From positions 323,154 to 387,153 of the forward strand of contig KL197728.1 in the NCBI GenBank assembly GCA_000697665.1: a stretch of 64,000 nucleotides of DNA. Direction: 5' to 3'. The first letter of the stretch is position 1; the number at the start of each line of letters is the position of its first letter. The stretch is from Jaapia argillacea MUCL 33604 (lineage: Eukaryota > Basidiomycota > Agaricomycetes > Jaapiales > Jaapiaceae). Below are positions 57,127-64,000 of this stretch, piece after piece. A model generated the notes under the pieces. The model worked only from the letters and a program-made list of their open reading frames with translations. It searched no databases and was not told the origin of the DNA. The translations under genes were made by a program, and so were the position numbers.

Positions 57127-59842
57127 TTAGCAGTTCTTCAAGTGATCTCCCAACAGGAAATCCGCTGCGACAACCTCGTTGTTCTTATTGAGCTTTCTGC
57201 CATGCCGGTTGGTCTTGAGTGAGGCAGTCCATTGGGAAGAATTCCTCAGAGGAGCTTTGCTGTTTCGTATTTGACCAAGTCTGTGCTGAAACCAGCTCTC
57301 GGCAGCTGGTGTCCAATACCCTGCGTCAAAGGGCCCCTCCTTCCAAATGTTGTACTTTGGCCACCACGATAGTTGACTTTCCTGATTTCGGGCTTTAGAT
57401 GCCAAATTAGAATCACATTCCAAGAACGATCAAGGGGGTGGACTTACAGGATGTGTCGACATAGTAGCAACCACTGATTAGCATCATCTCCCCCTCACTC
57501 AAATCATCATCCCAAAAGGAGGAGTCAAGTCTTGTGTGCAAGAAGCCGACACCCATCACCATCATGTGGTGTGATGGTCCTTGCAGCACGTGGTCTTTCC
57601 CAAGTGCATGGATGGCCAGGCGCCATATGATTCCGCCCTTCATCAATGCGGCTCGAGAGTGTGCTTGTCGGAGAAGGAAGCCATCGCGTATGGATTCATA
57701 CACTGTGTAGTCCTGCAAAGTGGGCCTGTAATCCTTTGGACGCCAGCCCAGGCCATCGTAACGGAAACCTCTATATGGAGGGACCTCAGGCTGGTGACGG
57801 AAGCAGACGACGGTTCGAAATTCTATGCCTCGTTCTACACAATAGGTCACCAATTGCTTGCTTGAGGTGCAGTGGGAGCTACGGATGCAGTGGAGAAGCG
57901 AAGAAGCGCTCTCAAAAGCTACACGCCAAGGCATTTTTTCCCCGTGAAAGTGTACCATGTATAGCACAACTCGATTTGTTTGACCCCCAGTGAGTCCTTT
58001 GACCTGGACAGGATCAATGGAGAAGGTACCAGGAAGGTGAATTTGGCTAGGCGAATTTCGACACAGGTCAGACTGTGATGGTGTGGTAGGGAGCTTGGAC
58101 AAGTGACGAAAGAAGGGTGACATCTTGATGACAGCTGAAGGTGTAGGATCCACCAGTCCTTCTAAAGTGATTCTTCTCAAGTTGTGAGACAGCAAAGTTT
58201 GGAGCTCTGTCAAAGAGTAAGGGGGTTGTTCTTGAGTGTGTTTTTCAGCAATACACCAGCCATAGCGTAGGTAGGCAATTGTTTCGAGGGGTTCAAATAT
58301 GAGGTCAAGGGTGAAGGGTCCATCGGTGGTGTCTGATCGACGCTCCTGCATCCGCTGGACATCTCGGTCCAGCCTGTCCTGGGATGGAGGTGCTACAGGG
58401 GGTGGACTATTGATGCGATAGGCCTTGGGTGGAGGCTCGTTAATTGGGTCATCTTCTCCAACAATGCTTTCCTCGTGGGTGATGTCGTAGGAGGTGGTAT
58501 GAAGTGGTGAGCAAGCTGTCAGATCGAGATACAGGCAGAGATCCCAATGGTCATTAAGGGGGTCGTAGTCACGCTGTGAGTCCAAGTACAAATCCCATGT
58601 GGATGCAATGGAGTTCCGGGGGACATGTACACGAACAGGAGAGCCCTGGTCATCGAAAAACCACTGAAAGACCCTTGCTCCAGCATTTCCAGGGCATTGA
58701 TACTTCAAAGAATGCCGCATTCTGGATATGATCAACTGACTCTTCTGACCACCAGACTGTAAAACTAACTCCGTATTTTGTTTTCTCCTGGCGAAGAAAT
58801 CGACATAAGACTCGCCCTTGAATGGAGCTGACTCAGTGTCGTGAGGAATGGGGCGATGTTGGGTGCTGAGATAGAGGGATGTGCCAGGGTGGGATGGAGT
58901 GCTAGGGTGGGATGGGGTTGGAGGTGCTGACAAGGGGTGAGATTTGGATGAAGGATTTTCAAATAGGAGTTGATGTCTGTCTTCATCGCTTGGTGCAGCA
59001 TTGTCAAGCCACTGAGGCCATTCATGGCGTGGTCGGGGAGGAGTTAAGGGCTGTTCAGGGGTTCCCCACCATAGCCAAATGGGTATGTTTCGAGACACGA
59101 GATTCGGCACCCAATCTATCCAATCGCAGCAAGAAACATTAATGATCACTCCAACGCGGGAGCCAGGGTTGAATGAATTGATTGGAGAAACGCAGAGCAG
59201 ATCGGAGTAGGTAGGATGATAAACTGCCAACTTCTCACACCAAGTGGCAGTTGAACAGGTAGCAATTCCAAACGAACAGGATGCAATGAGAAGGTCAAAA
59301 GCATGTAGGCTGTTCATGCAAGCAACTCTTGCAGAGTGGGAGCTGCTGAACCCATCAAGGTAGCATTTCGAGCGAGGTGCTGGGGTTGCACGAGATTCGA
59401 TTGGGAAGCAACGAAGCGAGCCATGCGAGAGCGAAATGGTTGCTAGAGATGTCAGGACCTGCTCTAGAACCTCCCACTGCTCTCTGACACCAGTTTCCAA
59501 CCTCCAACTGCCGCGTTTGTAGATGATGGGGAAGGTTTCGAATTGGTAATTGAGCCTCTCGAAGATGACACCATGTCGGAGGGGTCGTTTGAATAGAAAG
59601 GGGAGCATGGGATAGACATTGGAATGGACTCGAGCGTTTACCAAATCACCCACATCATCATTGGCATCGGGCAATGCAAGAGTGAAACCAGGTGAGCCAT
59701 ACTCCGGTTCATCGACTGTGTTGGGAGATGTGAAAACCCCATGTCCAGGCACGTTGAGCTTGAGGAGTAACATGGGCCGAGACTGAGCTTTGTGGGAGGG
59801 TAACCCTTGGCCTGGTTGACTGTGTGACTGCGACGGCAACAT
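57127..59842 (-). CDS. Large protein of unknown function with C-terminal SWWPK-type domain
   Basis: Two exons (57448-59842 and 57127-57392, a 55-nt phase-matched intron) give about 887 residues. I recognise no enzyme motif. The middle is Pro/Ser-rich (SAPPTPSHPSTPSHPG). The end reads QLSWWPKYNIWKEGPFDAGY, then WTPAAESWFQHRLGQI, an arrangement I recall from a repetitive family of unknown function in Agaricomycetes, often near mobile DNA. Codon use and low CpG differ from nearby housekeeping genes. The gene sits between the SurE-like gene and a broken copy of that gene's 3' end. The start at 59842 is the first ATG in frame; upstream exons are possible. No terminal repeats were found. Confidence 0.75.
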
Positions 59843-60428
59843 GACCTGCAGATAAGCGTGATTCTTCCAAGAAGACTGGAACAGATAGCAGCGTCAATTT
59901 GTGCATATTGAGTGACGATAGAAAAGCGTACCCTCGAGGATATGAGGACAGCAAGAAGACCTATCAAGGACGACGGAACACCTTTGAGGGATAGAGGTTC
60001 TGGGACGTGTAATTACTGATTTGAAGGGATTGGGAAACTGGAGTGAGGTGTCACAAGTTGACGAATGAAAAGCTCAGGAGCGACGCGTGTCTTAGGACCT
60101 CGCGAGGCTTTAGAGATGGTAGAGGTGAGACGGAGGAGAGGGCCTTGTTGGCTTGAGTAGAAAGAAAAAGTTCAATAACAGAGTTTGAACGACGACCACC
60201 TGTATCCAACGTGTTGAACGTTCCACGCGACAAGCGAGACAGATAGATAGATATATATTGTGTGGAGAATTCCAAGGGTCGTGGGTGCTTTGACGGTTCC
60301 CAAGTTCAACAGCGTTGTCTTTGACATAGGTAAAACTCTGACCACATTGCCATGAGTCGCCAAATAAATTGTGAGATTGGGTGAATGTCGACTATGACTC
60401 CTTCGCCCCTCGCCCCCCGCTTCACAGC
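59843..60428. other. Promoter side of the unknown gene and 3' flank of the SurE-like gene
   Basis: The part from about 60275 is the intact partner of the repeat at 56860. It is followed leftward by short tandem GATA repeats (AGATAGATAGATATA, 60239-60254). No gene is seen. Confidence 0.5.
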
Positions 60429-61614
60429 CTAGTAACAAGAGAAGAAACTACTACCCAACTTATTCAACACTGTAGCCTGCGTACTCGCGCCCACATCAGC
60501 CTTAGTGCTCGCATTGAACACACTGACGCTAACATAACACCCCGAAGCAGCCACAACAGTCGACTCCGCAGGTAGATGATCCGTCCCACAAGTCGTAACA
60601 TCCGTAGCACTCGAATTAGCCGTGATCCTAGTCAAGACGAACTTGTAGTTCGAGACGCTCGCGCAATTGGTGATAGAAGGGTAGTTGACGTTGACTGAGA
60701 TGCCGGTTGGGAGGTAGGGTGTACCAGACGCGAGGAGAGCTTGGGTGAATTTGACTGTTAGGGCGGAGTAGAGGTTTGCTGCTTGAGTGGAAGAGGCGCT
60801 GGTGTTGCTGAGGGTTGTGTAGGAGACTTGGGAGCCTGAAGCGCCGGAGAAGGCGACGGCTGGGTAACCTTCTTTGACTGCTTCGCAGGCGGCACCGCTG
60901 TGTTTTGTGTCTTAGATGATGGCGGAGGAACGAAAACGTAAGGGACTTACATAGTGCCGGATATGGCGACGGTACTGGATCCCAAGTTATCTGTGGGGTG
61001 CGGATGAGTTGGATTCGATATGGTAGTTGATCGGACTTACTTCCGACGTTAGGACCGCTAACGACAAAGTTAGGTCCGGAACTCCAAAACTTGGGTCCGA
61101 GCGTCTGGATTCCGTACTTGACAGAGTCTACACTAAACACCAAGGTGAATATCAGCGAATCCTCTACCCAATTGTGTACTAAACTCACGGGTAGGCGTTC
61201 ACATAGTTGAGCCGGGCTAAATATTGTTTTCGCGTCAGACATGTGATGTGTCATGAAGGTGGTTGTGACATACTGTTACTGGAATTGTATCCCTCAGCAG
61301 GAGATCCAGTAGGGCAGGAGTCATATTCGCAAGGCTCAGTGAGTGGGGTAGGAGTAGTCGTCGAAGAACCAGTTCCGGATTCGTTCTCAGCCGGAGCGGA
61401 TAAGATGACCTGTGGCAGAACATGTCAGAGACTGGCAGGTTAAAGCAGAAAGAATACAGACATCATATCCAGCGGAAACCAACGCCGAATATTGAGCACG
61501 GATGTTGGCAACAGCCCAACCATCGTCATTCGACTGAAGGATCTTGGTGGCAGCCTGCGATGCGGTGGAAGCCGCGAGGATGACAAGAGAGACGCAAATC
61601 GTAAGGGAGGGCAT
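60429..61614 (-). CDS. Secreted SurE-like 5'-nucleotidase / acid phosphatase
   Basis: Six exons (61462-61614, 61274-61409, 61189-61216, 61041-61132, 60951-60990, 60429-60897) give about 305 residues. The signal peptide is MPSLTICVSLVILAASTASQ. The SurE metal-site motif comes right after it as KILQSNDDGWAVANIRAQ, followed by YDVVILSAPAENESGTGSS (Ser-rich loop), GPNFVVSGPNVGNNLG, STVAISGTIGAACEAVKEG and AVAFSGASG. These are the SurE order: NDDG, then SG...N and GT...A.  The family releases phosphate from nucleotides and other monoesters. Fungal secreted members are called acid phosphatases. The protein has several N-glycosylation sites. Exons 3 and 5 are 28 and 40 nt. A broken copy of the last exon lies at 57006. 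Confidence 0.9.
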
Positions 61615-62357
61615 TGTAGAAGCTCGGTTGTGCTTGGAAAGCTCCGTCAGGTATCTTCTGCTTGATATATAGGCCTCAGATCGTTGAGCACGTTTGAAAC
61701 TTGTCAGCCTCACCAACAAAGAAATGGGACCGCCCGAGAGGAATTTGAAGCGGCCGCCCTCACAGTCCTCACAGTTGGATTCGGGTGCTCAGTGTAAAGT
61801 GTGGGTTCAGGCTTCTGAGCGAGAATGTGGAAGGAGGTCAGATTTCGGTTCAGATGAGAAGACTTCCATTCATACGGTCAACGGAGCACGTTCGCCTTCC
61901 ATACGACTTTCAGGGCCGAGAAGTGGTACCATTGCATCTTTGAGATTGCTACACTCTAGATATTTGGCCGCTTTGTATCACATGTACAGGAGATCTGACA
62001 AGTGCCAGTGGGCCGCCGGGGTTGTGTGGTTTCTAGGGTGGGCGTCGCTCTAAATTCGCCACTAGGGAGAGGTTTGACAGGCGGAGAGCACAACGGATGC
62101 AGTAACAGGGTGGAGCATTTTGTAGAGCAGATGTACCGGATCGTTGAGCACGAGCAACACAGAAACCGTCGGAGAGAAATTGCACTTCGTCGAATGTCGA
62201 AACGCCGAGCAGAGACAGCAGGACCAAGTCCCGGCTGGACTTGGTCCTCGGGAGACTGCCTGTTTCGTGAGGTTTCGTGATCGCCTTGCCCACCTTTGGC
62301 AAAATCTTGGACTGGAAGGTGCTGTAAGGTTTCATTCCTCAACATTCTGGATCAGAA
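61615..62357. promoter_or_regulatory. Divergent region between the SurE-like and kelch genes
   Basis: About 740 bp lie between two divergent starts. Frames on both strands are short and unsupported. The promoters of both genes must lie here; no clear motif stands out. Confidence 0.45.
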
Positions 62358-64000
62358 ATGTCTCGTATGGACAGATCCGACGCCCGACCCGCTGTAGGCG
62401 CCCTCGCCGACGTCCCAGAGCAAGGGCGTCTTACACCCTCATTAGCTGCACCCAGTCCTCGATCACCGTACTCCATGCTCACTCATTCTGCCTCTGCCTC
62501 GACCAGTACTCTTCCAAGTCGTGACACACCCCCACACACGACTTCACCAGCTCCATCGGCTCGCATAGGTCCTCGGAACCCGTCAACTTCGAGCTCGCGG
62601 ACGCTCGGTAGGGATAGGGAGCGAGACAAGGAGAAGGAGAGGGAGAAATCATCAAGAGGTGTAGATGGCACTCCTGTTGCGAAGAGATCGACGTCCGCTG
62701 CGAACTTACGTCCTGGTTCACCGGCGACACCAGTGCCCTCTGAGAGAGGTGGGAAATCAAAGTCAAGCTCGAAAGCCGCTGCTGGTGCGGCCGGGGGCAC
62801 CCCCAACCAACAACCTCGAATACGTATGGTACCCCATTTACCCAGCGATACCCATGTAGAACGCGCCCCTGCGACTATCATGTATTGGAGTCGTGCTCCA
62901 GTATATGGTGTAATGCCTGCCCATGGTATGAGAGCTCATAGCGTTTCATTGGTCGACCATGTCGCATGGTTGTTTGGAGGGTGTGACGAGAAGGGCTGCT
63001 GGCAAGACGTCTACTGCTTCGATACAGGTTCGTCTGCTTGCTCCTCGAATTATCTCTGGTTTGACGTTGCATTGTCATAGAAACCATGCAATGGTCTCAC
63101 CCCGAGATGCTTGGCGACGTCCCACCACCGTGTAGAGCCCATACAGCAACCTTGGTCGACCGCCAATTGATCGTCTTTGGAGGCGGTCAAGGACCAGTCT
63201 ACTACAACAGCGTATATGTCTTAGACACTGTCACCCACCGCTGGACGAAACCCCCACTCCCTAATGGCGACGATGGACCTGCTCCCCGTCGTGCACACAC
63301 AGCCGTTTTGTACCGGAATAAGATTTGGGTGTTTGGTGGTGGGAATGGTATGCAAGCGTTGAATGACTTGTGGACGCTTGACGTTGGCGTACCTCCCGAG
63401 AAGATGAAGTGGGAATCGTTGGAGACTAAAGGGAGACACCCTGCTCCTAGAGGATACCATACCTCAAATTTGGTTGGGAATGTTATGGTTGTTGTTGGTG
63501 GGAGTGATGGGAGGGAGTGTTTTTCGGACATCTGGTGTTTGAACTTGGGTTTGTGGCTTGAGTTCCATCTGGAATAATTTCACTGTGGACTCATTCATGT
63601 GTTTTCTCTCTGCAGATTCTCTGCAGTGGACTGCGGTTCGCCCCGAGGTTTCTTACCGACGACTGTCACATAGTACGACACAAGTCGGATCATACCTGTT
63701 CATCGGAGGAGGACACGACGGTAATAAATACACTTCCGAACTTCTACTATTTAATCTGGGTAAACATCTCACCCAACCGTTCACCGTCTCGATTCTAATT
63801 ATCAACCTCCCCCAGTAACTCTTCAATACGAAACCCGACCGGCTCTAGGAAGAGCACCTTCCCCTCGAGGATACCATGTTTCACTTCTCGCCGATGGACG
63901 CGTCTTCACGTTTGGAGGATTCAATGGACATGATGTTTATGACGATGTTTATATTCTTGATCTCGCTGGCGCTGCGTACCTCCCTCAAGTTACGAGTTTC
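62358..64000 (+). CDS. Kelch-repeat protein, cut by the window end
   Basis: The gene starts MSRMDRSDARPAVGALADVP. A Ser/Pro/Thr-rich head of about 150 residues includes a charged DRERDKEKEREK tract and is probably disordered. Kelch repeats follow: MRAHSVSLVDHVAWLFGGCD, CRAHTATLVDRQLIVFGGGQ, RRAHTAVLYRNKIWVFGGGN, PRGYHTSNLVGNVMVVVGGS, LSHSTTQVGSYLFIGGGHDG and PRGYHVSLLADGRVFTFGGF. Each has the paired Gly and later Tyr/Trp of a propeller blade, so six blades are visible. Introns lie at 63028-63079 and further right. The layout resembles fungal cell-polarity or signalling kelch proteins (Tea1/Ral2 type), but without the C-terminus this cannot be decided. Confidence 0.85.

Noticed and set aside
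57127-59842. Known DNA transposase
   Set aside because: No catalytic triad, zinc finger or terminal inverted repeats were recognised, so it is listed as a gene of unknown function.

Overview
The window is nuclear DNA of a filamentous basidiomycete, most likely an Agaricomycete. The evidence is dense genes with many short introns (about 46-65 nt, GT...AG, often 5-15 per gene), mixed strands, codon use of moderate GC, and gene families typical of mushroom-forming fungi: a TKL-type kinase with an HGDLR loop, a DUF4470-like protein, fungal Hsp70-like ATPases, and J-like coiled-coil proteins. No organelle, plasmid, bacterial, CRISPR or tRNA feature was recognised by eye. Species cannot be given from sequence alone.

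Layout. 1-5.1 kb: an AT-rich, repeat-bearing edge, then weak candidate exons. 5.1-9.8 kb: a housekeeping block, VPS28 (-) divergent from NOC2 (+), then a small mitochondrial complex III assembly factor (-). 12-18 kb: an Hsp70-like ATPase with a proline-rich head, then D-arabinono-1,4-lactone oxidase (ALO1). 18.2-25.6 kb: RNA polymerase III second-largest subunit (RPC2) flanked by two different UBE2G-class ubiquitin-conjugating enzymes, one Ubc7/UBE2G2-like and one UBE2G1-like. 26.1-28.2 kb: a METTL14-type MT-A70 protein with a long Met/Gly/Asn tail. 29.2-32.1 kb: a tandem pair of intronless coiled-coil/J-like genes in degenerate repeat DNA. 32.8-39.7 kb: an AhpD-like protein, a seven-helix rhodopsin-domain membrane protein and a small cupin-like protein. 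41.9-45.7 kb: a tandem pair of type II membrane, glycosyltransferase-like genes with identical intron positions. 46.9-52.4 kb: a TKL kinase and a DUF4470-like gene. 52.7-56.7 kb: a six-helix membrane protein and an epsin (ENT1/2). 57-61.6 kb: a SurE-type secreted phosphatase, a broken copy of its 3' end, and between them a large protein of unknown function ending in an SWWPK-type domain. 62.4 kb to the edge: the start of a kelch-repeat protein.

Connections. VPS28 (ESCRT-I) and epsin both act on ubiquitinated membrane cargo, and the two E2s act in ubiquitin transfer (ER-associated degradation for the Ubc7 type). NOC2 and RPC2 serve ribosome and small-RNA production. These links look like chance neighbours, except that VPS28/NOC2 and RPC2/UBE2G1 each share a short divergent promoter. 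The accessory signals are the two tandem gene pairs and the SurE-flanked unknown gene. Exon boundaries were read by hand from GT/AG sites and phase, so individual ends may be off, especially at N-termini. Family names are from memory of conserved motifs; no search was run.
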